Of a DNA stretch of 64,000 bases, positions 1-10,461 are shown piece by piece. A program made the position numbers and the translations under genes. Every line of letters starts with the position of its first letter. The stretch's first letter is position 1. The DNA is from Chlamydoabsidia padenii (Eukaryota; Mucoromycota; Mucoromycetes; Mucorales; Cunninghamellaceae): assembly GCA_025330725.1 (NCBI GenBank), contig JAIWND010000055.1, forward strand, positions 1 through 64,000, in the 5' to 3' direction. The notes below the pieces were generated by a model, which worked only from the letters and a program-made list of their open reading frames with translations, had not been told where the DNA came from and searched no databases.

Positions 1-782
1 AAAACGGCGAAAAGTTTTTTTGTTCCCAACTTTCTTCTTTCTTTTTTATTCACAACTTGAACGTCTTCCGATCATACTTGATGCAATTACAACAATCATC
101 TTCAGGCTATATGAAAACTGGGGTCACTATGATTGGCAACATATAAATGACACTTGCTTTTTCTTTGGCTGCAACAAGCATAGGCAAGACACATCTTTTA
201 TAGGTAAGAATGGGACACCAAGGCTAACATACATACAAACTTTGACACTTTATAACCTATAGATACTCGAGTATATTATTTTTGACAAACTGCTTTTTGT
301 GGTAAGAAATAATATCATCAAGATAAGCACAAATTGAAACTTTAACCAAACTCACATTACTATTCCTTTCTTCTTGTTAGACCCTATGTGACACAACGAT
401 GAAGATACCTCTTTACAAAGTATATTGGAAACAAATGGATGGTAACAACCAAGAGGACAACTGGGTGGACAATAGCGACTGTATCAAGGAAATAACTCGA
501 GGATATTAAAGGTAAAGTATATAATAACCCCCTTGGGCGTGATCTCGCGTGCTCTACATCTCTTTATTATTGTTACACCTCCTCCCTCTTCCTCTTCTCA
601 CACTCCACATGAAAGTACTCTTTTCCAAAAAGCTTATTGTTGGTTGCATGATCGTGACTCGTCGTCGGGGGAAAAAATCATGATACGTTTTTTTCACACA
701 CACTCACCTCTTATATTCTCTCTTTATATATATATATATATAGTTTCTCCTTCTTCTTTTACTTTTTATTATATTGGCAGAC
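1..782. other. Left-edge stretch, no firm gene
   Basis: I see no gene that I can defend. An open frame at 20-262 has a plausible donor after ATAG near 213, and another open stretch with a preceding TTAG runs about 381-510, so these may be the last exons of a plus-strand gene that starts left of the window. I could not join them in one frame. A TA microsatellite lies at about 724-745. The family, if any, is unknown. Confidence 0.25.
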
Positions 783-1184
783 ATGGTAAAACAACTCACA
801 CTGAAGACTTCTTTATACTGGTAAAGTAACACACTTGGAATATAAGAATACAAACTGACTTGTGCTTTACTCTTACTTTTTTAGGGGTTTACCACTCACA
901 CTATTAGCGGCGTCGGCATACAAGGTGGGCAAGAATCGAACTCATCTACCAAAAAATCCTCTTCAATTTGAATCATGCGGCGAACTAGGGAAAGATAATG
1001 AAAAACTGGAACTTGTTAGAGCTGAATGGCATCAACGTAATAATGGAATGGGCTTACGGGACGTCAGGTAAAAAAAAAAAAAAAAAAAAAAAATGAATCC
1101 CCGATCTGGTGGTTTGTAATGCAGCTCATGTGGATGATGATACTTACTCTTTTTGTTTATAGTCGTAGTGGTGGCGGTGTATGA
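783..1184 (+). CDS. Predicted 80-residue single-pass membrane protein
   Basis: Three exons (783-820, 885-1067, 1163-1184) join in frame to 81 codons with stop. Donors are GTAAAG and GTAAAA and acceptors are TTTTTAG and GTTTATAG, with a CTGAC branch-like site in intron 1. Residues about 10-26 (SLYWGLPLTLLAASAYKVG) form a short hydrophobic segment followed by a charged, basic tail, which would suit a small inner-membrane or mitochondrial assembly protein, but I do not recognise the family. Intron 2 opens with a long A tract. An alternative acceptor near 1121 would end the protein after SSCG. The call rests on splice logic alone, with no homology. Confidence 0.4.
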
Positions 1185-1557
1185 TCTTATTGGTGTAAAC
1201 TTGGTACCATGTTGTAGTTGTCCTCCCTTTAGTAATATCTATTTTATATCCCTCCCTCTCCTTTTTTTTTTTTTTTTTTTTTTTTACTTTAGTATGCTAA
1301 CAAAGAATAAAAAGTTATACATCATTATCAACATTTGTCTTTAACAGAAATGAGGGAAAATGGGGATAAAGGGGTCTGTTCTGGAATGTGATACTTCATT
1401 TGTAACAACAAGAAGATTAAAAAGGCGCAATGCTACTCGGAATGCGTAGGCCTGGAATTTACCCTTTTCATCACTTTTTTTTTTTTTCTTACTTTGATTT
1501 GATCATCCATCTTTTCTTCTAACCTTTTTATTTTTTATTTATTTTACATTTTAAATC
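1185..1557. other. Intergenic, T-rich
   Basis: No gene seen. The stretch holds two long T tracts (about 1263-1285 and 1477-1489) and a short AT-rich leader before the next ATG. It probably contains the polyadenylation region of the small gene and the core promoter of the next one. Confidence 0.4.
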
Positions 1558-2796
1558 ATGTTGAATGGAAATATCAATGATTATGAGTATCCTTTGATTA
1601 ACCCAAGGGAACAGAGTGATGATCAAACATTTACTTTGGATCAGTCTATACAAAAATGGATGAATATGGTAAATCGATGCCTTGAACAGCAATGGAAGGA
1701 TTCCCAAGATCTCTTGGGGCATACGAAAGCATTAACAAGCACCGGTCATCATCAGACCAATACAATCAAAAAATTAAACAGTCTAGGTTTCGCCATGATG
1801 CAGAGGTCTATCCATTTACGACAGGAACTAGTGGATAATGCGTACCTGACTAATGCATCCGCATACAGTTCATATGCCGACAATTCAAATCCCGATGGTC
1901 AACTATCGTCCCGTCAGACCATTTCACCGCTTTCTTTTTCTTCTTTTTCCACTCCTCAACAATCTACAAAACAAGATGATATAAAACGACAATCTACTAA
2001 TAGTTATTCTCCTTTTACTCTACACTCTAAACTATGGAAACAGCGTCAAGATCGACAACAACAATCATTGTTATCCTCGTCCTCGTCGTCATCTTTATCA
2101 TCATGTTCAACTTCAACCCCACGTCCATTGATTTCTACAGAAAACAACCAAACATCCTCTTCGTCACCTTTGGGTTTAGCCATCTGTGGTCTTTCTTTAC
2201 CGACAAGTACTCCCAGTGATGAACCACACCAACGCGTCTGTGAATCTATACCATCTTGTGCTTACAGCTATTATCCACCGTCTTCCAACTTGTCAATAGC
2301 CTCAGCACCAACACCCATTCAGCCGTGTTGTTTTTGTCAGGCAACTCCCAAAGTGACATCCACTGATCATTCGGAGGAGTCACCGTTTACAACAGCGGCC
2401 ATTCATCGTCATGGTGGTAGACTGACCTCATCGTCTTCGCCTCTTTTACGGAAAATCATCAAATCACCCTCCATACTGATTCCCACCTCCGATTCTTCTC
2501 TGACAAAAACCACACCACCACCATTTGGTGACTCGCTAGCATCTCATATCACACCCAGTACACCATCCTCCTCATCCTCCATCGTTCATACCATGTCTAC
2601 CAAATTCCACTTTAAACGAAGTGATAGCGGTGATAGGTCCTCTTCTTTGGTTCATGATAATGCATCCTCCACTCGCTTCGTGCGGTCTCTCATCGGTCGC
2701 AAGGTGTCTCTCCCTTCTCTTTTTACATCTAAAAAAGTCCATCCAATGTCTTCCAACAATGATACTCACTCGGCGGAATCTTCTTACTTTAGTTGA
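1558..2796 (+). CDS. Ser/Thr-rich protein of unknown function
   Basis: Uninterrupted frame of 412 codons from an ATG just after an AT-rich leader. Residues about 20-90 look helical and soluble (QKWMNMVNRCLEQQW onward). The rest is low-complexity Ser/Thr/Pro/Gln with runs of serine, and a basic patch RFVRSLIGRKVSLPSLF lies close to the C-terminus (about 375-392). Several RRxS/RKxS-like phosphorylation sites are visible. No signal peptide or membrane segment is seen. The composition resembles fungal regulatory or scaffold proteins. The function is unknown and the reading frame is the main evidence. Confidence 0.65.
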   Translation: MLNGNINDYEYPLINPREQSDDQTFTLDQSIQKWMNMVNRCLEQQWKDSQDLLGHTKALTSTGHHQTNTIKKLNSLGFAMMQRSIHLRQELVDNAYLTNASAYSSYADNSNPDGQLSSRQTISPLSFSSFSTPQQSTKQDDIKRQSTNSYSPFTLHSKLWKQRQDRQQQSLLSSSSSSSLSSCSTSTPRPLISTENNQTSSSSPLGLAICGLSLPTSTPSDEPHQRVCESIPSCAYSYYPPSSNLSIASAPTPIQPCCFCQATPKVTSTDHSEESPFTTAAIHRHGGRLTSSSSPLLRKIIKSPSILIPTSDSSLTKTTPPPFGDSLASHITPSTPSSSSSIVHTMSTKFHFKRSDSGDRSSSLVHDNASSTRFVRSLIGRKVSLPSLFTSKKVHPMSSNNDTHSAESSYFS

Positions 2797-2932
2797 TATC
2801 TTTTTTTTTTAGAATAAAAATCTCTGTAGGCTCTAGTCTGTTTATTTTAAATGCCGACTTTATATATTCACTTTTTTTGTGTTGTCGCTCTCTCTCTTTT
2901 TTTTTTTTTAATTACTTTTTTAATATTCTGTT

Positions 2933-4324
2933 ATGCGTCAACTCATTGTCAATTCATTAGGAAAACAGTTGACAGTGCTAAGACCTTTGTATTCACAACA
3001 ACGACTACAATTGACGTCGATCTTACGAGGATCGGCCAGAACCATTACTCCAGTATCAACAACTCCAGTTTTACGTGTCACTACTACTCATCGTGCCCTT
3101 CACACCACCACTAGTCTCAAGTCCTCTCAAAAACCCAATCGTTTGATTGACGAAAAAAGTCCTTATTTATTGGTAAGTTACTTGAAAACACAAGACGGAT
3201 CCTAATTCGCTATGATTCTTTACTTATGAAATGACATTTAACAGCAACATGGTAATACTCCCTACAAGAAAAAGAGAATCTTTATAACCTTTTGCCTTTT
3301 GACTAATTATTCTCTTCTTTTGTTGAATCCGTTTGAAAATAGCATACAACCCGGTAAGTCCATTCACCTTTTTATTTTTATGATAATAGGCCATTGTTTA
3401 CTAAAAATGGCTATGATAGGTTGATTGGTATCCTTGGGGTAAAGCAGCTTTTGAAAAGGCAAAGACTGAAAATAAACCCATCTTCCTCAGCATTGGCTAT
3501 TCAACATGTCAGTAAGTAATAAAGATGGATAACAGTAACAACACACTAACAATTTTTTTTTTTGTTTTCTTCCTAGTTGGTGTCATGTAATGGAGCACGA
3601 ATCATTTGAAAATGACAAAGTGGCGAAGATCCTTAATGATCACTTTGTATCGATTAAAGGTAGTCAAAAGAAAAAAATGATGTTAGAATCGATACAATGA
3701 CTAATAATAATTCTTCTATGACTGGATTTGATAGTGGATCGGTAAGTTTACGGAATGATAAAACCTGCAGGGATGCATAAACTTACTTTATTTTTTTATT
3801 TTTTATTCTAGTGAAGAAAACCCTGGGGTGGATAAACTTTACATGACATATGTACAATTGACAACTGGCCGTGGTGGCTGGCCAATGTCTGTCTTTCTTA
3901 CACCTGATCTACATCCCTTCTTTGGTGCCACTTACTTCCCTCCTGATGATGTTGGTAGTCATCCTGGATTCAAAACAGTACTATCAAGAGTAGCCAAGGT
4001 TTGGGAAGAATCTCCTGATGCCCTTTTACAGAATGGTCAAGACACAATTCACCAACTTCAATCCTATGTCCAATCTCGACCCAAGGATTCCTCTGACGAT
4101 TTGGATGCCGATAAAATCGCCAAGGATGCCTGTGATCACTACAAATCTGTTTACGATGCTACACTTGGTGGGTTTAGCGATGCACCGAAATTCCCACAGC
4201 CGGTGCAAATGAACTTTTTGCTGGATTACTATGGTTATACTCGTCAACAACAACTTGCACATGGGGACAAGGAAACAACGGCAGGAAAGGATGCTCTGGA
4301 TATGGTCTTATTTACGCTAAAGGT

Positions 4325-4366
<42 letters not shown>

Positions 4367-5945
4367 AAAGGATGTTTATGGGGAATAGGATACTGATCAA
4401 TAATGCGTATGTAGAAAATCTCTGATGGTGGAATTCATGGTAAGACCTATCATAATCAACAACCCTCTATTGTTACTTACTTTTATTTGATATGATTATT
4501 GTAGACCACGTGGGTGGCGGTTTCCATAGATACAGCACCGACAAGAACTGGCACGTCCCTCATTTTGAAAAGATGCTATACGATCAAGCCCAATTACTCT
4601 CTACTTACGCAACAGCCTACCAAATCACCCGGGATCCAACATTTGCCACAACTGCCAAGGATATCATTGGGTATGTTGCTCGGGACTTGCGACATTCTGA
4701 AGGAGGCTTTTATTCTGCTGAAGATGCCGATTCTCTCCCGGCGTTTGGTGCAAAAACTAAACTAGGTAGTTTTATTAAAACCATCAACTTGGCCAACTGA
4801 TGACTCACTTTGCATCTCTATATATCTTGTAGAGGGTGCTTTTTGTGTATGGACCCAATCCGAATTAGAATCTGTACTGGATCAACAACAAGCTCAAGCT
4901 GTCATCCGGCACTTTGGTGTTCTGTCTGATGGCAATGTCAATCCTGCTCAAGATCCACACGGGGAACTCGTCAACAAAGTAAGTCATATAGGATAAACTA
5001 ATTAAAGCATACTCATCACTCCATCATGTAATAGAATGTATTGACCTCTCAAGAGTCATTAAAGGATACCGCAAATGCTCTCAATATGCCACTGAATGAA
5101 TTGGAAAGCACTCTTCAAGCAGCAAAACAAAAATTGTGGAACTATCGTATGGAACAGAGACCCAAACCTCACCGGGATGAAAAAATTATAACCTCATGGA
5201 ATGGTAATAATTAAAGGAAAAAAAAGGACGATAGTAAACTCACCCCAATTGGGTTTTTGTAGGATTGATGATTACTGGCCTCGTCAAGGCTTATCAAGTA
5301 CTTCAAGATCCTGCCATTTTGGACTTGGCAACCAACACCGCCAACTTTATACACAAACAACTCTATCGACCCGATTCGAACACTCTTTTGCGCAGCTACT
5401 GTCAAGGACCCTCTACCATTGAAGGCTTCTTGGATGATTACAGGTATAAAACTTGGATGAATCAGCATCAAACTCACATTATTTTCTTTTTGTAATCAAA
5501 AAGCTATATGATTCAAGGTTTGTTAGATCTCTACGAAACGAACCATGATGAACATTGGATCCGATGGGCTCATGATCTTCAAGAAAAGCAAAATGAACTC
5601 TTTTATGATAAGAATGGTGGTGGATACTTTACAGTCCAAGAAAACGACAAGAGCATACTGGTCCGTTTAAAGGATGGTAAATATATAATACGGAGGGGAT
5701 AAGAACAAAGAAATCAACATTTTTTATTATATTCTCGTATAGAACAAGACGGTGCGGAACCATCTCCTAATGCGATTTCCTTGAAAAACTTGGTACGACT
5801 TGGCACCATCTTGGAAAAAGACTCTTATGTGACAAATGCTCAATCGACTTTGGATTGGTCATACCGTGCCATGTCACAATACCCATATGCCATGCCGGCT
5901 TTGGTCACCTCTTCTCTTTTAATGTATCATGGTGTTAAACAGGTA

Positions 5946-5977
<32 letters not shown>

Positions 5978-6263
5978 GAGATTAGAATCGATAAACTCTT
6001 ATATATGTTGTTAGATCGTCTTGGCCGGTAACCCAAAAGATGCCACCATGCAAACCTACCAAGACCTTGTCAATCAAGCGTTTCTTCCTAATAAACTTGT
6101 AATTCAAGCCAAGGGTAATGGATTTGTACACGACCACAATACTTTGATCTCCAAGATTGCAACTAGCTCTACCGAAAAACCTACGGCGTTTATCTGTGAA
6201 AACTTTACATGTGGACTCCCTATTCAAGACGTGGTACAGTTGAAGAAACGCCTGGAACAATAA
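2933..6263 (+). CDS. DUF255 thioredoxin-fold protein, SPATA20/YyaL family
   Basis: Fifteen exons join to 2,355 bases, 784 residues. The N-terminus (about 1-60) is basic and Ser/Thr-rich without acids, consistent with a mitochondrial presequence. It is followed by the family hallmark KSPYLLQHAYNPVDWYPWG, then the thioredoxin-like motif [15 protein letters not shown] and the [13 protein letters not shown] segment. The C-terminal half has the alpha/alpha-barrel motifs GGF.R(Y), [15 protein letters not shown] and [11 protein letters not shown]. Length matches the family's 700-800. Members are thought to combine a redox fold with a glycosidase-like barrel, but the reaction is not settled. Exons 2 (3245-3251), 3 (3343-3353) and 6 (3735-3741) are only 7, 11 and 7 bases long, yet each is needed to restore conserved residues. 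Two introns begin with long A tracts. Confidence 0.93.
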
Positions 6264-6803
6264 TGGATTAGCATAGATAAAAATAGTTTGTTATTAAAAG
6301 GATCTCTAGAATAAAATTGGATGCAGTAATGGATGATGTTTACTCTTTCTTGTTTTGTTTTATTGACTGCACGTGTGCTAATTCTATAGGTGTGGAATCT
6401 TCTATTGATGTCACCTGCAGACATATGACATGTCGTGCCTTTTTTTTGATTTTATAGATCAAATTGAATACCCGCTCCGTCTTTTGCATAAATAACACAA
6501 ATAATTCAAACAGCAATGTTTACTCTGTAACAGACTTGCATCAACAAAAAAAGTGTCATGACGGCGCTTCTCGAAAATCAAATGTTTGAAATCGATAAAT
6601 TGGGCAGAATCATACATCATATTTGCAATCTCTTTTATACATCATATTTGCTAACTCGTCCATAAGCCGTATCTTGTCAGTGAACCGCATTGGCCATCAC
6701 CTTGAAACTAGTATAAATGTCCCCCCCCCCAAAAAAAAAATCTCGGTGCAAGATCCAACTTTTATTTATTTTCAAGCCCCGCTTTCCGAATTGGGATCTC
6801 TCT
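6264..6803. other. Intergenic, AT-rich flank of the mobile element
   Basis: No gene. A near repeat, CATACATCATATTTGC, occurs twice (about 6611-6626 and 6638-6652). There is a TATA-like AGTATAAAT before a C10/A10 run (about 6713-6740), and a one-mismatch copy of the CCCGC motif (TTCAAGCCCCGC) at 6771-6782. A similar sequence lies on the other side of the element near 10400. Confidence 0.4.
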
Positions 6804-7033
6804 ACAGTCATTTCAGAAAGTAAAGTCGCTGCTTTTGAATTCAATGTCGTGCGTTCGATTGATCCAAAAATAAAGACTTGCTCACGTGTCACGAACTTCG
6901 TTTATTTTTAATTGTCGCTTAGTAATTATCTAATAAAATTCTTACAATTTATTTTACAGATATTGAATGACTATGCAATTTTTTTTATGAAGATGGACAA
7001 GGGCATGTTGTTGATGAACATGGCGTTGAGCCG

Positions 7034-7612
7034 ATGGATCTTGTTGTTGATGAGGAGTTGTATGCTATTGAAACAATAAATTCCCGTACTCAATTCTTAA
7101 TGAATAAACCTCCAGAAAGACCATCTAATCCTGTTATACTTCCAGTTGCGGATGAAAGAAACTATGGTGTTGATATGGAGTTATGCAATAAGCGACGCTA
7201 TACGGTTTACTCTGATGAAGACAAGACTAGATTTTTTCATTTATTTTTCAGCAAATGCTTGAATGCTTCTGCTGCTGCGAGACAATTGGGTATTCATATC
7301 CGGGCAGCGCAGAAATGGGTAAAACGTTATTACGAAGACCCTGAAAGCATTTTCAAAAAAAAGAAAAAATCAGGGCGACGTCGTATTCTTGGAAATGAGC
7401 ATAAGCAATTTCTTTTAAATTACATCGATGAGAATCCTTCTGCCGTTGTCAATGAAGTGGTGGAAAGTTTGAAACAAAACTATTTTTGCTCATGTTTTTT
7501 TTTTTTGCTCATGTTTTTTTTGCTCATGTTTTTTTGCTCATGTTTTTTTTTTTTGCTCATGTTTTTTTGCTCATGTTTTTTTTTGCTCATGTTTTTTTGC
7601 TCATGTTTTTGA
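7034..7612 (+). pseudogene. Truncated transposase, HTH domain only (left arm)
   Basis: The frame encodes about 150 transposase-like residues, then runs into the T-rich minisatellite, which adds repeated CSCFF/LLMFF residues. Residues about 55-140 carry a helix-turn-helix signature: a helix, then ASAARQLGIHIRAAQKWVKRY, then a basic KKKKSGRRR stretch and a second helix ending VVESLKQNY. This is the arrangement of Tc1/IS630-type transposase N-termini. The DDE catalytic domain is absent. Coding similarity continues upstream of this ATG in the same frame (GHVVDEHGVEP), so the true N-terminus is further out or lost. It probably has no transposition activity alone; DNA binding remains possible. Confidence 0.75.
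7483..7610 (+). repeat. GCTCATG-T(n) minisatellite, left arm
   Basis: About eight tandem units of GCTCATG separated by 6-9 T residues. It interrupts the transposase frame at the same codon as in the right arm. The spacer T runs vary in length, which fits replication slippage. Confidence 0.9.
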
Positions 7613-9330
7613 CACACAAGACAAAACTTATTTCAAAACCCGCTTACTCTCGCCTTGAATCTTGAGAGTGCTCTACTAACTTAATGAACAAGCGGTGCTA
7701 ATGACAAAAGTGACCATGAGTATTCCTTAGCCTAATTCCAACAAACTTTACATAATGGCCAATATACCAGGTCCACTGTATGGAGCAGTATAGCCTCAAG
7801 ATTGTTTTACCCTGACTTTTGTAAAAAAAAAGTTGCAGGATGAAAAATTGACACACAAGACAAAACTTAGTTCAAAACCCGCTTACTCTCACCTGGAATC
7901 TTAAGAGAGCTCTACTAGCTTAATGAACAAGTGATGCTAATGACAAAAGTAACCATAAGCATTCCTTAGCTTATTCCTAACAAACTTTATATAATGGCCA
8001 CTGTACGAAGTACATTGTATGGAGCAGTATAGCCTCAGGATCGTTTTAGCCTGACTTTTGTAAAAAAGGAAAAAAAAAAAAAAAGGGTTTAGAATGAAAT
8101 TGACAGACATAGAACAAACTTATTTGAAATCCCGTTTACTCTCACCTGGAATCTTGTGAGAGCTCTATTGCCTCAATGGAAGCTGTATAGCTGAATACAA
8201 GGGGCTTGTTATGTTGGCCATTATGTAAGATTTGTTGGAAATAAGCTAAGGAATGCTCATGGTCACTTTTGTCATTAGCATCACTTGTTCATTAAGGCAG
8301 TGGAGCTCTCTTTAGATTCCAGTTGAGAGTAAGCGGGTTTTGAAATAAGTTTTGTCTTGTGTGTCAATTTTTCATTCTGCAACCTTTTTTTTTTACAAAA
8401 GTCAGGCTAAAACGATCCTGAGGCTATACTGCTCCATACAATGTACTTCGTACAGTGGCCATTATATAAAGTTTGTTAGGAATAAGCTAAGGAATGCTTA
8501 TGGTTACTTTTGTCATTAGCATCACTTGTTCATTAAGCTAGTAGAGCTCTCTTAAGATTCCAGGTGAGAGTAAGCGGGTTTTGAACTAAGTTTTGTCTTG
8601 TGTGTCAATTTTTCATCCTGCAACTTTTTTTTTTACAAAAGTCAGGGTAAAACAATCTTGAGGCTATACTGCTCCATACAGTGGACCTGGTATATTGGTC
8701 ATTATGTAAAGTTTGTTGGAAATAGGCTAAGGAATACTCATGGTCACTTTTGTCATTAGCACCGCTTGTTCATTAAGTTAGTAGAGCACTCTCAAGATTC
8801 AAGGCGAGAGTAAGCGGGTTTTGAAATAAGTTTTGTCTTGTGTGTCAATTTTTCATTCTGCAACCTTTTTTTTTTTTACAAAAGTCAGGCTAAAACGATC
8901 CTGAGGCTATACTGCTCCATACAATGTACTTCGTACAGTGGCCATTATATAAAGTTTGTTAGGAATAAGCTAAGGAATGCTTATGGTTACTTTTGTCATT
9001 AGCATCACTTGTTCATTAAGCTAGTAGAGCTCTCTTAAGATTCCAGGTGAGAGTAAGCGGGTTTTGAACTAAGTTTTGTCTTGTGTGTCAATTTTTCATC
9101 CTGTAACTTTTTTTTTACAAAAGTCAGGGTAAAACAATCTTGAGGCTAAACTGCTCCATACAGTGGACCTGGTATATTGGCCATTATGTAAAGTTTGTTG
9201 GAAATAGGCTAAGGAATACTCATGGTCACTTTTGTCATTAGCACCGCTTGTTCATTAAGTTAGTAGAGCACTCTCAAGATTCAAGGCGAGAGTAAGCGGG
9301 TTTTGAAATAAGTTTTGTCTTGTGTGTCAA
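7611..9330. repeat. Array of ~240-base repeat units around the palindrome centre
   Basis: Each unit starts (or ends, on the other arm) with GACACACAAGACAAAACTTA and holds TTCAAAACCCGCTTACTCTC, a CTAATGACAAAAGT core, CAAACTTTATATAATGGCC and TATGGAGCAGTATAGCCTC, then an A-rich end. Two variants alternate. A-type units are at about 7611-7849, 8612-8849 and 9090-9330. B-type units are at about 7850-8101, 8372-8611 and 8850-9089. A shortened C unit sits on both sides of the centre (about 8102-8371). The left arm has one A-B pair and the right arm has two, so an A-B dimer was duplicated or deleted. Confidence 0.85.
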
Positions 9331-9884
9331 AAACATGAGCAAAAAAATATGAGCAAAAAAAAACATGAGCAAAAAAACATGAGCAAAAAAAAAACATGAG
9401 CAAAAAAACATGAGCAAAAAAAACATGAGCAAAAATAGTTTTGTTTCAAACTTTCCACCACTTCATTGACAACGGCAGAAGGATTCTCATCGATGTAATT
9501 TAAAAGAAATTGCTTATGCTCATTTCTAAGAATACGACGTCGCCCTGATTTTTTCTTTTTTTCGAAAATGCTTTCAGGGTCTTCGTAATAACGTTTTACC
9601 CATTTCTGCGCTGCCCGGATATGAATACCCAATTGTCTCGCAGCAGCAGAAGCATTCAAGCATTTGCTGAAAAATAAATGAAAAAATCTAGTCTTGTCTT
9701 CATCAGAGTAAACCGTATAGCGTCGCTTATTGCATAACTCCATATCAACACCATAGTTTCTTTCATCCGCAACTGGAAGTATAACAGGATTAGATGGTCT
9801 TTCTGGAGGTTTATTCATTAAGAATTGAGTACGGGAATTTATTGTTTCAATAGCATACAACTCCTCATCAACAACAAGATCCAT
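9327..9884 (-). pseudogene. Truncated transposase, HTH domain only (right arm)
   Basis: This is the inverted partner of the left-arm fragment and nearly identical to it. The protein differs at only a few residues in the HTH part (for example KK to EK before the basic stretch and LGNE to LRNE), then enters the minisatellite. It has the same missing DDE domain and the same upstream coding similarity. Such close agreement between arms implies a recent inversion-duplication or ongoing gene conversion. Confidence 0.75.
9331..9435 (-). repeat. GCTCATG-T(n) minisatellite, right arm
   Basis: This is the reverse-complement partner of the left minisatellite (CATGAGC separated by A runs), slightly shorter. 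The A-run lengths differ from the left arm while the CATGAGC words are conserved apart from one variant, TATGAGC, near 9348. Confidence 0.9.
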
Positions 9885-10461
9885 CGGCTCAACGCCATGT
9901 TCATCAACAACATGCCCTTGTCCATCTTCATAAAAAAAATTGCATAGTCATTCAATATCTGTAAAATAAATTGTAAATAGAAAGAAGAGAGCAAAATGGA
10001 CACAGAAAATCGTAACCCCTTTTTTATAACAATTAATGCTAAGAATTTTATTGGATAATTACTGAGCGACAATTAAAATAAACAAAGTTCGTGATACGTG
10101 AGCAAGACTTTATTTTTGGATCAATCGACATCATTATTGAACGCACACTTTTTTTGCACATTGAATTCAAAAGCATCGACTTTACTTTCTGAAATGACTG
10201 TGAATAGCACCCTTTTCATTCAGAATTCATTTCTTTTTTTCTTCAGTTTTATCAAGTTTCTCTTTTAATGAAAAACTATCAATACAAATCAAAAAGGTCT
10301 TTTTTACAAGCTACCTCTCTTATTATCAAGTTACTTAACAAGTGTAACTATTGTCTTCACTGCTCTTATTTTGGATCAAGAGCCTATTTTTATTTTATTT
10401 TCGAACCCCGACTTACCTCGGTCGATCTTTTTCTTTTCCAAGTACATTCAAGTACATCCTA

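Larger units (their letters stand above)
6804..10201. mobile_element. Fold-back DNA element with two opposed transposase arms
   Basis: The sequence from about 6804 inward is matched in reverse complement by the sequence from about 10201 inward. From the outside in, both arms contain the same flank (matching around CATTTCAGAAAGTAAAG), an open frame for a transposase N-terminus, a GCTCATG minisatellite and ~240-base repeat units, meeting at a centre near 8207. The arms are not equal. The right one has one extra pair of repeat units and about 65 bases near 9977-10042 that the left lacks. No complete transposase is present, so the element is non-autonomous. The ends were placed where arm similarity stops. 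I could not define terminal repeats or target duplications there. Confidence 0.8.

Noticed and set aside
381..510. Possible chromodomain end (YKVYWKQMDGNNQEDNW)
   Set aside because: Only a loose spacing of aromatic residues agrees, no joined frame supports it, and the start of any gene is outside the window.
7483..7610. CRISPR-like regular repeats
   Set aside because: The spacers are only T runs of varying length, the unit is about 14 bases, and the sequence is nuclear fungal; it is a minisatellite.
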